Shown here one piece after another: positions 35,679-45,187 of a stretch of DNA of 64,000 nt. Within the stretch, counting starts at the first letter, position 1. Each line of letters begins with the position of its first letter. The position numbers and the translations under genes are program-made. Origin of the DNA: Gemmatimonadota bacterium (GTDB lineage Bacteria > Gemmatimonadota > Gemmatimonadetes > Gemmatimonadales > GWC2-71-9); assembly GCA_009692115.1 (NCBI GenBank), contig SHZU01000005.1, forward strand, positions 178,104 through 242,103, given 5' to 3'. The notes beneath the pieces were generated by a model. That model searched no databases, was not told where the DNA came from, and saw only the letters and a list, made by a program, of their open reading frames with translations.

Positions 35679-35903
35679 ATGACCCGAACCCTTCGCATTT
35701 CGGTCGATCATCGCTGTTGTGTGGGGAACGCGCAGTGCGTCAACCTGGCGCCGGCGGTGTTTCGTCACAACGAGAACGTCCAGTCGGAGGTGGTCGATCC
35801 GGCCGGAGCGCCCGAGGCCGTGATTCTCAAGGCTGCCCGGTTCTGCCCCACCAGCGCGATCCGGGTTGAAGACGCAACCACCGGTGCCGTGTTGTTTCCC
35901 TGA
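35679..35903 (+). CDS. [3Fe-4S] ferredoxin, P450 redox partner
   Basis: The 74-residue protein has the three-cysteine pattern of P450-linked [3Fe-4S] ferredoxins: CVGNAQC (Cys14 and Cys20, with the CxxNxxC form) and FCPTSAI (Cys56). The absence of the second Cys in the first motif fits a 3Fe rather than 4Fe cluster. It starts 8 bases after the P450 and 14 bases before panB. It would pass single electrons from a ferredoxin reductase, not encoded here, to the P450. Confidence 0.92.
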   Translation: MTRTLRISVDHRCCVGNAQCVNLAPAVFRHNENVQSEVVDPAGAPEAVILKAARFCPTSAIRVEDATTGAVLFP

Positions 35904-35917
35904 CCAGGTAGATCCCA

Positions 35918-36745
35918 ATGGCCGAATATCTCTCCGACTCCCGGAAGCGCGTCACCACGCTCGATTTGGTGCAGATGAAGCGGAAGGGGCAGCGGATCGT
36001 CATGATCACGGCCTACGACGCCTTGTTCGGCGCCTTAGTCGACGCCGCTGGAGTCGATGTCGTCCTGGTTGGTGATTCGGTGGCGCCGGTCCTCGCGGGT
36101 GAGGAGACGACACTTCCCGCCACGGTCGAGCAGATGATCTACCATGGCCGGATCACCCGGCGGGGAGTCAAGCGAGCGTTGGCGGTCGTCGATCTCCCGT
36201 TCTTGAGCTACCAGGTGTCGATTCCGGACGCCATCGCCAACGCCGGACGGATCCTCAAGGAAACCGGAGCCTCGGCGGTCAAGCTCGAGGGTGGCGCCTC
36301 GTGGGCTCCGACCATTGCCGCCTTGGTCAACGCCGGGATCCCGGTCATGGGCCACTTGGGATTCACGCCGCAGTCCGTCCACCAGCTAGGCGGCTTCAAG
36401 ATCCAGGGCAAGCAGGCCGATGGCGCCCTGCAATTGGTGGAAGACGCCAAAGCCTTGGAGCAGGCCGGCGCCTTCGCCATGGTGCTCGAACTGATGCCGG
36501 GCCCGGTGGCCGCCTCCGTTACGCGGGCAGTGTCGATCCCGACCATCGGCATCGGCGCCGGCCCGGATTGCGATGGCCAAGTGCTGGTGCTCCATGACAT
36601 GCTGGGGTTGAACGAGGGCTTCACACCGAAGTTCCTGAAACGCTACGCCGAGCTCGGGCAGGCGGTCCGGGACGCGGTGGGCCGATTTGGCGACGAGGTG
36701 AGGGGCGGACAGTATCCCGGACCGGAGCATACCCATGGGAGTTGA
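35918..36745 (+). CDS. panB: 3-methyl-2-oxobutanoate hydroxymethyltransferase
   Basis: The 275-residue protein is a PanB: MITAYDALFGALVDAAGVD, VLVGDSVAPVLAGEETTLPA (the Mg-binding Asp lies in VGDS), VKLEGG, GHLGFTPQSVHQLGGFKIQG, catalytic-type Glu in VLELMPG, and IGIGAGPDCDGQVLVLHD. It transfers a hydroxymethyl group to 2-oxoisovalerate, the first step to pantoate, or to a similar 2-oxoacid. No panC or panD is near, and it sits between a ferredoxin and a dipeptidase that overlaps it by 11 bases, so a role outside ordinary pantothenate synthesis is possible. Confidence 0.93.
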   Translation: MAEYLSDSRKRVTTLDLVQMKRKGQRIVMITAYDALFGALVDAAGVDVVLVGDSVAPVLAGEETTLPATVEQMIYHGRITRRGVKRALAVVDLPFLSYQVSIPDAIANAGRILKETGASAVKLEGGASWAPTIAALVNAGIPVMGHLGFTPQSVHQLGGFKIQGKQADGALQLVEDAKALEQAGAFAMVLELMPGPVAASVTRAVSIPTIGIGAGPDCDGQVLVLHDMLGLNEGFTPKFLKRYAELGQAVRDAVGRFGDEVRGGQYPGPEHTHGS

Positions 36746-37862
36746 TCTCACTATCTCCGAGCGGGCGCGGGCCATCCACGACCGGGCCATCGTGTGGGAT
36801 GCCCATTGCGATACCCTGCAGCGGTTGGTGATCGACAATGTTGACCTTGGCCTCGCGAGCACCGCACAGGCCGATCTTCCGGCGTGGCGGGCCGGAGGGG
36901 TCAAGGCCCAGGTCTTCGCGGTCTGGGTCGACACGATCTACGGCTCGACCCACGCCGCCCGTCGGGCGCTCGACCAGATCGCAGCCTTCCATCAATTTTT
37001 GGCCAAGTATCCGGATCAGGCCGGCCTGGCGATGACCGGGGCGGACGTCCGGCGGCTCGCGAGCGAGGGAAAGCTGGCCGCGATCCTCGCCATCGAGGGC
37101 GGCCTCGCAATCCAGAACGACCTCGGGCTGCTCCGGACCTACGCCCGGCTCGGCGCGACTTCGATGACGCTGACTCACTCGGCGTCGATCGATTGGGCCG
37201 ACTCGTCGACCGATACGGCCCGGTGGGGCGGGCTCAACGACTTGGGCCGCGAGGTGATCGCCGAGATGAACCGGCTTCGGATGGTCGTCGACGTCTCTCA
37301 CGTGTCCGACGCCACCATCGAGCAGGTCGTCGCGCAGTCGACGGCGCCGGTGATCGCGTCGCACTCGTCGAGCAAGGTGGTGTGCAACCATCCCCGGAAC
37401 CTGACCGACGCATTGGCCCGCGCCATTGCCGGAACGGGCGGAGTGATCGGCATCAATTTCGTGACTGAGATCTTGGATCAGGCCTACTACGACCACGTAA
37501 CGGCCAGGCGGAGTTCGGTGCTGACCCTGCTCAACGAGCCGACCAACTATCCACCGGAGGATCTCGACCGGATCGCCGCGGAGCGGCTCAAGACTTGGTT
37601 CAAAGATGTGGCGTTCCGGCCGCCGTTCGAGCGGATCATCGAGCACATCGTGCACCTGGTGAACGTGGCTGGGGTCGACCACGTCGGGATCGGCGCCGAT
37701 CTCGACAGTTGCGTGATTCCGCTTCCCGAAGGCTTCGACAGCGTGCGGGACTATCCCAAGCTCACCGAAGCGCTCTGCCGGAAAGAGTTTTCCGACACCG
37801 ACATCGAGAAGATTATGGGCGGGAATTTCCTCCGGGTGTTCGAATCGGTCCGGGGCGCGTGA
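36735..37862 (+). CDS. M19 membrane-dipeptidase family enzyme
   Basis: The 375-residue protein has the renal-dipeptidase signatures: WDAHCDTLQRL (His24, Asp26), ILAIEGGLAIQND (bridging Glu), MVVDVSHVSDATI and VIASHSSSKVVCNHPRNL, the metal ligands of the binuclear zinc site. No signal peptide is visible, so it is probably cytoplasmic. M19 enzymes cleave dipeptides, including those with D-residues, and some act on beta-lactams or unusual dipeptides. It overlaps panB by 11 bases and the MFS gene by GTGA. Confidence 0.92.
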   Translation: MGVDLTISERARAIHDRAIVWDAHCDTLQRLVIDNVDLGLASTAQADLPAWRAGGVKAQVFAVWVDTIYGSTHAARRALDQIAAFHQFLAKYPDQAGLAMTGADVRRLASEGKLAAILAIEGGLAIQNDLGLLRTYARLGATSMTLTHSASIDWADSSTDTARWGGLNDLGREVIAEMNRLRMVVDVSHVSDATIEQVVAQSTAPVIASHSSSKVVCNHPRNLTDALARAIAGTGGVIGINFVTEILDQAYYDHVTARRSSVLTLLNEPTNYPPEDLDRIAAERLKTWFKDVAFRPPFERIIEHIVHLVNVAGVDHVGIGADLDSCVIPLPEGFDSVRDYPKLTEALCRKEFSDTDIEKIMGGNFLRVFESVRGA

Positions 37863-39139
37863 GGAACCTCGTTCCCGGCAGGCTCTTCGTCCTGCTTTGC
37901 GCTCTCAACTTGCTCAATTACATCGACCGCCAGGCCGTGACCGGGCTACTTGAACCGATCCGGAAAGATCTTGGCGCCACCGACACAGAGATGGGATTGG
38001 TCGGCTCGGCTTTTCTGTTGACGTACACGTTTCTGCCGCCGCTCTTCGGATGGCTCGGTGATCGGATGTCGAGAACCCGGTTGCTGGCGTCGTCCGCGGC
38101 GGTTTGGTGCGTTGCCACGGCGTCGTCCGGGTTGATTGGGTCGGTGGGGCAGCTGGCGGTGACGCGGGGGTTCGTCGGAATCGGCGAAGCGTCGTACATG
38201 GCCAACTCGCCCGGGCTGATTTCCGATCTCTATCCGGCGGCACGGCGCGGGCGGATGCTCTCGATCTTTTACTCGGCAGCCCCGATTGGCGCGGCCATCG
38301 GGGTCTCGCTGGCGGGGTACCTTGCAGGACACTTGGGTTGGCGGGCCGCGTGCCTGCTCGTCGGCATTCCTGGTCTGGTGGCCGCTTTCGCGCTGTTCCG
38401 CTCGCCCGAACCGCCTCGGGGCTCGATGGACGTGGGCCCGGTCTTACCTCCCGCGCTGATCGGTGTGACTCTCCGGCAGTTGTTCCGGAACTCCGGCTAC
38501 CGGCTCCTGACGCTGGCCTTTGCGGGTCACATCTTCGTGCAGAATGCGGTCGAGTACTGGCTCCCGACGATTCTCCAGCGCGACAAGGGCATCCCGATTG
38601 CCGAAGCCAACGCCACCTATGGTCTGATGGTGTTCATTGCCGGGATCGCGGGGCCGTTGCTCGGCGCCATGGCCGGGGAGTGGCTGCTCCGCCGAACGCC
38701 GAGGGCCTACAGCCTGATCGCGGCACTGGCCATCGTGGGCACGATCATCCCGCTGGTGGCGCTGGCCGTATCCCAAACTCGAGTGGTGTTGTTCGGGAGC
38801 GTTTTAGCCGAGGCGTTGTTCGGCAATGCGGCAACCGGCCTGGTGCTGGCGATCGCGATGGGACTGGTCGGCGCCGAGGTGCGAAGTACCGCCGCCGCGG
38901 TGCTGTTGACCAGTTGCCACCTGCTCGGCGATTTCATTTCGTGGCCCCTGGTGGGCGCGATGTCGACCGCGATGGCCGGCGGTCGGTTGGGCTGGCTTCG
39001 GGGCCTCGCGGAGTCGGCGGGTGTTCGGGGCTCCGATCATCTGAGCATCGCACTGGTGTCGGTTGCCGCGCCGGTGGCGCTTGCGGCCGGCATTCTCTAC
39101 TTCGCGTCGGCTGGGCGTACTCTTGTTACCAAGAGTTAA
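37859..39139 (+). CDS. MFS transporter (spinster-like)
   Basis: From the GTG at 37859 the 426-residue protein has twelve predicted membrane helices. The first helix ends LLNYIDRQAVTGLL, a signature of spinster/sugar-phosphate-type MFS carriers, and the A-motif GWLGDRMSRTRLL follows helix 2. It is the last gene of the operon and overlaps the dipeptidase. It may import the substrate or export the product of the P450 pathway. Confidence 0.9.
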   Translation: MRNLVPGRLFVLLCALNLLNYIDRQAVTGLLEPIRKDLGATDTEMGLVGSAFLLTYTFLPPLFGWLGDRMSRTRLLASSAAVWCVATASSGLIGSVGQLAVTRGFVGIGEASYMANSPGLISDLYPAARRGRMLSIFYSAAPIGAAIGVSLAGYLAGHLGWRAACLLVGIPGLVAAFALFRSPEPPRGSMDVGPVLPPALIGVTLRQLFRNSGYRLLTLAFAGHIFVQNAVEYWLPTILQRDKGIPIAEANATYGLMVFIAGIAGPLLGAMAGEWLLRRTPRAYSLIAALAIVGTIIPLVALAVSQTRVVLFGSVLAEALFGNAATGLVLAIAMGLVGAEVRSTAAAVLLTSCHLLGDFISWPLVGAMSTAMAGGRLGWLRGLAESAGVRGSDHLSIALVSVAAPVALAAGILYFASAGRTLVTKS

Positions 39140-39147
39140 TGGTGTAT

Positions 39148-39190
39148 TTTTGTTAGCGGAATCCTAACCGCAAAACTTTTGCTAGCGAAG
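39148..39190. promoter_or_regulatory. AT-rich repeat region upstream of the Fic remnant, candidate operator/promoter
   Basis: Two similar 14-mers, TTTTGTTAGCGGAA at 39148-39161 and TTTTGCTAGCGAAG at 39177-39190, lie 29 bases apart. The first also forms an imperfect palindrome with the following bases (GTTAG at 39152-39156 and CTAAC at 39164-39168). The AT-rich block stands out from its surroundings. Fic and similar wHTH-tailed proteins often autoregulate from such sites; that link is inference. Confidence 0.45.
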
Positions 39191-39195
39191 TTTCA

Positions 39196-39641
39196 GTGAG
39201 GCGTGGGCCAACGGGTGTTCTTCGCACCACGGTCATCGACGGAGAGAAGGTGCGGTCGTTTCTTCCCGCCCCACTACCCCCGAAGCCGCCCTTGGCCGAC
39301 TCGACAGCGTCTCCTCGCTGCTGCCGAACACCGGCCTCTTTCTCTATATGTATTTGCGCAGAGAGGCGGTCCTCTCCTCTCAGATCGAGGGGACCCAGTC
39401 GTCGCTCTCTGACCTCCTGCTCTTCGAACTGGAGGAGGTACCAGGGATTCCGACCAGCCCCCTCCGCCAGGTCGGTACCGTGGCCAAGTCTGCGCGCCTG
39501 GCCGAACCGACGGTCGCGACCGTGTTCAAGAAGATGACCAAGCTCGGTTTGGTTCGGGAGGTTACGGGCAAACGTCGAAATTGGATCTTCGGGTATGATC
39601 CGTATCTGCCAATCCTCAGTGAAGGAACCGAAGTCGAGTAG
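39196..39641 (+). pseudogene. Fic/DOC family protein with core deletion and frameshift
   Basis: The first piece (GTG 39196) reads VRSFLPAPLPPKPPL, the N-terminal Fic lead. A frame change near 39285 leads to ALGRLDSVSSLLPNTGLF, then MYLRREAVLSSQIEGTQSSL, the Fic_N signature with the inhibitory SxxxE-type helix region. After ELEEVPGIPTSP the frame passes directly to the C-terminal winged helix (SARLAEPTVATVFKKMTKLG, then VREVTGKRRNWIF). The catalytic HPFxxGNGR core is absent, so AMP transfer is impossible. The regulatory-looking repeats upstream remain. Confidence 0.8.
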
Positions 39642-39678
39642 TCCGGAATGCTGAGATCACACCGTCCACGGGGGTACG

Positions 39679-41103
39679 ATGACGCGAGCACCTATCTTTT
39701 GTGTCTTCTGGGCCGCGACGGCGTTGGCGCAGGCACCGGCCACCCTTCCGCCGGCCGAGCGACAGTTCGTAGCCGTAGATGCGCCGATCGTAGCGCTGGC
39801 CCACGTCAAGGTCGTGGATGGCACCGGCTCAGCGCCGCGTGATGACCAGACCGTGATTGTCGAGCGCGGCCGGATCACCTGGGTCGGCGCTAGTGGGTTG
39901 GCTCGGATCCCGGCTGGCGCTCAAGTCCTTGAGCTCGCTGGGCACACGGTCATCCCGGGTATGGTCGGACTCCACGACCACACGTTTTACGGTGGGGCAC
40001 AGTGGCCGTATGTCCACCAGCCCGTGAGCGCGCCGCGGCTCTATCTTGCGGCGGGTGTGACCACGATCCGGACGACCGGGAGCATCGCGCCCTATCAAGA
40101 TCTCATTCTCAAGCGGTCGATCGACGCCGGAGAGATGGTCGGCCCGAGAATGTACGTCACCGGTCCGTACATCACCGGCCCAGGCGGCAATCACGGCATC
40201 ATGCACGAGGTCACCACGCCGGAGGCCGCCCGCCGGATCGCGGCGTATTGGGCTGCGGAGGGTGCCAGCTGGTTGAAAGTCTATGACCGGATCACCCGCG
40301 CCGAGCTGGCGGCGCTGGTGGCTGAGGCGCACAAACACGGCGTCAAGGTCACCGGCCACCTCTGCTCCATCGGTTATCGCGAAGCGGTGGAACTCGGCAT
40401 GGACGCCGTCGAGCACGGTCTTTATGCCAATCAGGAGTACGATCCCGACAAGCGGCGCGATCAGTGCCCCGGGGTCAAGATGAGCGTGTTCGAGACCCTC
40501 GACCTGAACGGCGAGCCCGTCCAGGCAACCTTCCGCGACATGGTGCGGAAGCAGGTGGCCATGACCTCCACGGTGGCGATCTTCGAAGGGCTGATGGCGG
40601 ACCGGCCGCCCCTCGAACAACGGACGCTCGACGCGCTCTACCCTCCGGCCAAAGAAGCGTATCTGCAGGCGCGGACCGCTCTGGCGGCGGCCGGGCCAGC
40701 GTCGTCCGGCGTGACCGAGGCCGCCTTCAAGAAGCTGCTCGGCTACGAGCTGGCGTTCGTCCAGGCCGGCGGGCTGTTAGGCGCGGGCGTCGATCCCACC
40801 GGTATTGGCGGCGTCCTGGCCGGCTTCGGTGACCAGCGGAACTACGAGCTCTTCCTCGAGGCCGGGTTTACTCCGGTGGAGGCGATCCAGGTTCTTTCCG
40901 CAAACGGCGCCCAAATCCTCGGTGCGGCGGCCGACTTCGGGACGGTGACTCCGGGCAAGTCAGCCGACCTGGTCGTCATCAAGGGCGACCCCACCATCCG
41001 CCCTGGGGATATTCGGAACGTGACCTTGGTGTTCCGGAACGGGGTCGGCTATGACTCGGCCAAGCTGATCGAGTCGGTGCGGGGGATGGTCGGGCTCCGG
41101 TAG
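39679..41103 (+). CDS. Secreted amidohydrolase
   Basis: The 474-residue protein has a signal peptide (IFCVFWAATALAQA), the beta-sandwich entry VKVVDGTGSAPRDDQTVIVE, and the barrel metal site MVGLHDHTFYG. Further ligand candidates are Lys in ASWLKVYDRITR, His in KVTGHLCSIG and His in DAVEHGLY, then the Asp in LLGAGVDPTG. It closes with GKSADLVVIKGDPT. This is the imidazolonepropionase/prolidase-like amidohydrolase group; the substrate is unknown. It follows the Fic remnant by 37 bases and precedes a frameshifted permease. Confidence 0.88.
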   Translation: MTRAPIFCVFWAATALAQAPATLPPAERQFVAVDAPIVALAHVKVVDGTGSAPRDDQTVIVERGRITWVGASGLARIPAGAQVLELAGHTVIPGMVGLHDHTFYGGAQWPYVHQPVSAPRLYLAAGVTTIRTTGSIAPYQDLILKRSIDAGEMVGPRMYVTGPYITGPGGNHGIMHEVTTPEAARRIAAYWAAEGASWLKVYDRITRAELAALVAEAHKHGVKVTGHLCSIGYREAVELGMDAVEHGLYANQEYDPDKRRDQCPGVKMSVFETLDLNGEPVQATFRDMVRKQVAMTSTVAIFEGLMADRPPLEQRTLDALYPPAKEAYLQARTALAAAGPASSGVTEAAFKKLLGYELAFVQAGGLLGAGVDPTGIGGVLAGFGDQRNYELFLEAGFTPVEAIQVLSANGAQILGAAADFGTVTPGKSADLVVIKGDPTIRPGDIRNVTLVFRNGVGYDSAKLIESVRGMVGLR

Positions 41104-41147
41104 CCGCTTGAAACCGGCCTGCTGACCAGGGGGTAGGACCCGTCCTA

Positions 41148-43597
41148 ATGCACCTACTCCTTCAGGATCTTCGGTTTGCCGTTCGGCGCCTCGCCAAACG
41201 GCCCGGCTTCACCGTGATCGCGCTCCTGTCCATCGCCATCGGCATCGGCGCCAACACCGCGATCTTCTCCCTCGTCAACGCCACCATCTTCAGGAAACTG
41301 CCACTCGACCGGCCGGCCGAGCTGGTCGAGATCTACAAGGTGGCTCCGGGGTTTACCCACGGGCCGGTGTCGTTCCCGGACCTCCGCGATCTCGAGCGCG
41401 AAGGGGGCGAGGTCTTTACCGGGGTGGCCGGGTTCCGGCTGAGTTTCGTGGAAGAAGACGTCGCGGGCGGAGTCGAAGCGCTGCTGGCGGAGGTCGTGAC
41501 CGGGAACTACTTCCCGCTGCTCGGCGTACCCGCTCTCCACGGGCGGACCCTGCTCCCGTCGGATGACGTGGTACCCGGGGTGGCCATCCCGTGGTGATGG
41601 TGTCGTATGGGTACTGGCAGCGCCGTTACGGCGGCGATCCGGCGGCGGTGGGACGAGAAATCCGGCTCAATGGCCGGCCCTTCACGATCGTTGGCGTGGC
41701 GTCGCGGGCCTTTACCGGGAGCCTCCGGGGTTTGAGCCCGGCCATCTACGGCCCCCGGATGATGGTGAACCAGTTAAACCCCTCCGATGTCAGTGACCTC
41801 GAAGCCCGCGGCGACCAGGGCGTTTTTCCCAAGGCGCGGCTCAAACCGGGCGTTTCGCAGGGCCGGGCGGCAATCGTCCTGGCGCGCCTCACCCGGTCGC
41901 TCCGGGAGCAGTATCCGGGTCCCTGGCAGCAGGACACCAAATTCGTCGCCGTCGCCACCGCCGACATCATCATGAACCCGATGCTCGATCGGGTCATCGT
42001 CCCCGCGGCGATCTTGATGATGGTGGTCGTGGGCTTGGTATTGCTGATTGCGTGCGCCAACCTCGCCAGCTTTCTCCTGGCCCAGGCCGCTGATCGGCGG
42101 AAAGAGGTGGCCATCCGATTGGCCATGGGAGCGGAGCGGGGTCGCCTGATCCGGCAGTTCCTCACCGAGGCCGCGGCAATGGCCCTGGTCGGGGGCGGGG
42201 CCGGTATCCTGCTCGCGTCGCTGATCTTGAGCGGCATCGAACACGCCGATCTTCCCTTGCCGCTTCCGATCGCGCTCGACCTCCGTCCGGACGCCACCGT
42301 GTTGGCCTTCAGCTTGATGCTCACCGTCGTGGCCGGACTGTTGTTTGGCTTGGCGCCGGCGCTTCAAGCGACAAAACCCGAGGTGGCGCCGACGCTCAAG
42401 AACGAAGGGGCCGGCGGCGGCCGTCCCAACCGATGTAACCTCCGCAACGTGTTGGTGGTCGCCCAAGTTGCGGTATCGCTTCTGCTGTTGGTGGGCTCGG
42501 CCCTTTTTCTTCGAAGCTTTCGGGCCCGGCTCGACATCGATCCCGGGTTCGGCGCCCGTCCGGCCGCCGTGATCAACGCGCAAGCCAGCCCGGCGCTCCG
42601 GGCCGGGGACCAGGGTCGCGGATTCTTCCGAACCCTCCGCCAGGAACTCCTGGCGTTGCCGGGCGTGGAGGCCGTGGGTTTGACCGGCGACCTCCACCTG
42701 AGCCCCCTCAACAACTCCCAGGCTGACGTCAGAGTTCCCGGCTTCGATCCGCCGCCGGACCGCCCCGGGCATCTCGTCTATACGACGCGGGTCGACGCGG
42801 GCTTCTTTGACGCGGTCGGCGTTCGAATCGTGGCAGGCCGAGCATTCCAGGAAAGCGACCGGGACGGGGCGCCGGTCGTAATCGTCAGCGAAGCATTCGC
42901 CGACCGCTTCTGGCCCGGACGGAGCGCGTTAGCCCAGGTGTTCCTGGTCGACACGGTTCAGCAGACCGTGGTCGGGATCGCCGCCGATGCCAAGGTCAAT
43001 TCCCTCGGGGAAGACCTGACCCCGTTCCTCTATCGCTCGTACGAGCAGCGTCCGGGCTCGGGCATGGAAGTCGTGATCCGAACCGCCGGCACCGCCGATG
43101 GCTTCGTGGCCAAGGCCGTGGCCATCGCGCGGCGACTCGATCCGGAACTGCAGATCATCGAGGCCAAGACGATGGAGCGTCACCTGTCCGCGATGCTGCT
43201 GCCCCACCAACTGGCGGCATGGATCATCTCGGCGTTCGGGGCGCTGGCGCTCTTGCTCGCCTCGATCGGTCTTTTCGGGGTGGTGAGCTATGCGGTGTCG
43301 ACCCGCAGCCGCGAAGTTGGGATCCGGATGGCGCTCGGCGCGGAGCCACAGGGTGTGGTCCGGTTACTGATGGGGAGCGGCCTTCAACTCGTCGTGGTGG
43401 GAACCGTCATCGGGTTGGGTCTGGCGCTGGTTGCGGGCCGGGCGCTGAGCGGGGTGCTTTACGGGGTCCAGTCGATGGATCCGGTGGCCTTCGTCGTCGC
43501 GCCGGTCGTGCTGGTCCTGGTGGCGGCGCTGGCCGCCTGGCTCCCGGCGCGCCGGGCCATTCACATCAGCCCGGTCCGGTCACTGAAGGGCGACTGA
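41148..43597 (+). pseudogene. ADOP-type ABC permease with a frameshift near codon 143
   Basis: The first frame (41148-41597) starts MHLLLQDLRFAVRRLAKRPG and carries the first helix plus half the MacB domain, ending soon after SDDVVPG. A second frame from about 41580 continues with VMVSYGYWQRRYGGDPAAVG and runs to 43597 with all remaining helices, ending SPVRSLKGD. The family expects a PGGHPV-type segment between the pieces, so a one- or two-base indel near 41573-41582 within CCCGGGGTGGCC is likely. Corrected, the protein would be about 815 residues. It may be a base-call error in a G-run or a real frameshift. Confidence 0.8.
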
Positions 43598-43602
43598 CCC
43601 GC

Positions 43603-44718
43603 TCAGATCTTGAAGAAGATCCCCCGGCGGTACAGGAAGTAGCAAAGCCGCCACTCGAGGGCAAACACAGCCAAAGCCGTGACAATCCCCATGACGGGCG
43701 CGGGAACCCGCGCCATCGCCAGCAACCCGTTGGTGATGGCGCCAACATACCCCGTAAACCACCGATTGCCGACGATTTCGAAGAAGAGGTAGATGAACAG
43801 CGAGTTCATCCCGACCACGATAAAGAAACTAATCAGCGGCCGGCGTTTGTGGATGTCGATGGCCCAGTAGCAGGCCGCCAGTCCGAGCAGACAATATCCG
43901 CCCGACGCGAGCACGAAGGAGCTGGTCGCGATCCGTTTGATGATCGGAGTTGTGGTCAAATCGAGTCCGAAGCCCACGACGAGCCCGGCGATCCCGGCGG
44001 CCACGAGCCAGCGGACCTTCTCCAGACCCGGCTTGGAGGACAACAGCAGTTTCCCGGCGACGGCTCCCCAGATCGTGTGCGCGGTGGTTGGGAGACAGTT
44101 GATTGCGACCCAGCCGTCCGGGTTGATCTTCCCCATCAGGATCAGATCGAGGTAGTTGCCGACGTTCTGCTGATCGGTGAACGGTTGGTCGAAGCCTGGG
44201 ACCCCGGCCAGCCGATAGAGGACTTCGGTCAAGACCAGCAGACCGATGCTGAACCCGATCTGCCACCGAGCTGGCCACCGAAAAATCAGGAAAGCCACCA
44301 GCAACGTGAAGGAGAGTTGGGTCAGCACGTCCCAGAGCTCGAACGACAGTCCTTGGGGCCGGACCGCGTAGTCGAGGACGCCGAAGAAGAACAACCACCC
44401 GGAGCGCCGGAGCGCCTTCCGGAGTGACGCACTCCAGCTGACGCCCAACCCGGCCTGGCGAGTCAGCGACAGCGCGAGCGCCGTCCCCGCGATGAACATG
44501 AACCCCGGCTGGATCAAATCCCAAAACCGAAGTCCGTGCCACGGGTGATGGTGAAACTGGACCGCGAACGCGTGAAACGGAGTGCCCTCGAGTTCGAGCA
44601 ACCGGGTGTACAGTTGGGAGCTCTCGAGCATCAGCAGGACCATGATCAGGCCCCGCATGAAATCGAGGGACAGGAGCCGTTCCGCCGGAACCGGGGCCGG
44701 GTTCGAGTCGACCGCCAT
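43603..44718 (-). CDS. DUF5009/heparan-alpha-glucosaminide N-acetyltransferase-like membrane protein
   Basis: The 371-residue protein begins RLLSLDFMRGLIMVLLMLES, the first helix of the DUF5009/YeiB/HGSNAT-like acyltransferase group, and has about ten helices, including DLIQPGFMFIAGTALALSLT and LVGAINCLPTTAHT-like turns; VAINCLPTTAHTIWGAVAGK is characteristic. It contains FHHHPWHG in the first loop, with the His residues that form the acetyl-CoA site in HGSNAT-type enzymes. It would transfer an acyl group across the membrane to a sugar or glycan. It is convergent with the ADOP permease, 5 bases apart. Confidence 0.82.
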   Translation of the reverse strand: MAVDSNPAPVPAERLLSLDFMRGLIMVLLMLESSQLYTRLLELEGTPFHAFAVQFHHHPWHGLRFWDLIQPGFMFIAGTALALSLTRQAGLGVSWSASLRKALRRSGWLFFFGVLDYAVRPQGLSFELWDVLTQLSFTLLVAFLIFRWPARWQIGFSIGLLVLTEVLYRLAGVPGFDQPFTDQQNVGNYLDLILMGKINPDGWVAINCLPTTAHTIWGAVAGKLLLSSKPGLEKVRWLVAAGIAGLVVGFGLDLTTTPIIKRIATSSFVLASGGYCLLGLAACYWAIDIHKRRPLISFFIVVGMNSLFIYLFFEIVGNRWFTGYVGAITNGLLAMARVPAPVMGIVTALAVFALEWRLCYFLYRRGIFFKI

Positions 44719-44747
44719 TGGTTATTCTCTCCGTTTTTCCCGCATCG

Positions 44748-45071
44748 TTAGTCCGGCGGCAGTCGCATCATAGCCAGCAACTTGACCAGCCTGGGATTGG
44801 GGCGAAGTCGGTCGTAGAGCAGAATCGACTCGATGCCGAGCGGAGCGATGCCTCGCTGGCTCGCCTCCGACTCGAGCACCGCCATGGCCTGACTTGGCCG
44901 CCCAGACGCGAGCCTGCCAATCACAACCGCTCCGACGACCGCGCCGGCCACGGCCAACCACCGGTGCCGCGAGGGCCGAGTCGGCCGAAGGGGAATTGCC
45001 GCCGCCGCACCGGCCCCCAAGGCGTAGCGATCCGCCAACTCTTTCTCGAGGCGCCCTAGAACGCTGGCCAC
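44748..45071 (-). pseudogene. Serine/threonine kinase gene reduced to its two ends plus the membrane helix
   Basis: The 107-residue frame (GTG 45071, AGGAG just upstream) starts LGRLEKELADRYALG, the entry to a Pkn2-type kinase domain. It passes directly to a membrane helix (WLAVAGAVVGAVVIGRLA) and ends LLYDRLRPNPRLVKLLAMMR, the tail common to TPR-bearing kinases. The entire catalytic domain (GxGxxG, HRD, DFG) and the repeats are missing while the frame stays open. It looks like an internally deleted gene; a small membrane protein product cannot be excluded. Confidence 0.5.
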
Positions 45072-45187
45072 GGCTCCTGGATTCCACGGGGTGGGAGAAT
45101 CTGCAAATATGGCCTCGCTCGGGTCGGGCGCAAACCCAAGCGGCCCCCAACTGGGTCTGCCCTGCCCGGGTGGGTAGATTGGCAGGC

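Noticed and set aside
39121..39200. tRNA or small RNA in the AT-rich block
   Set aside because: No cloverleaf, anticodon arm or CCA end could be drawn; the repeats fit an operator better.
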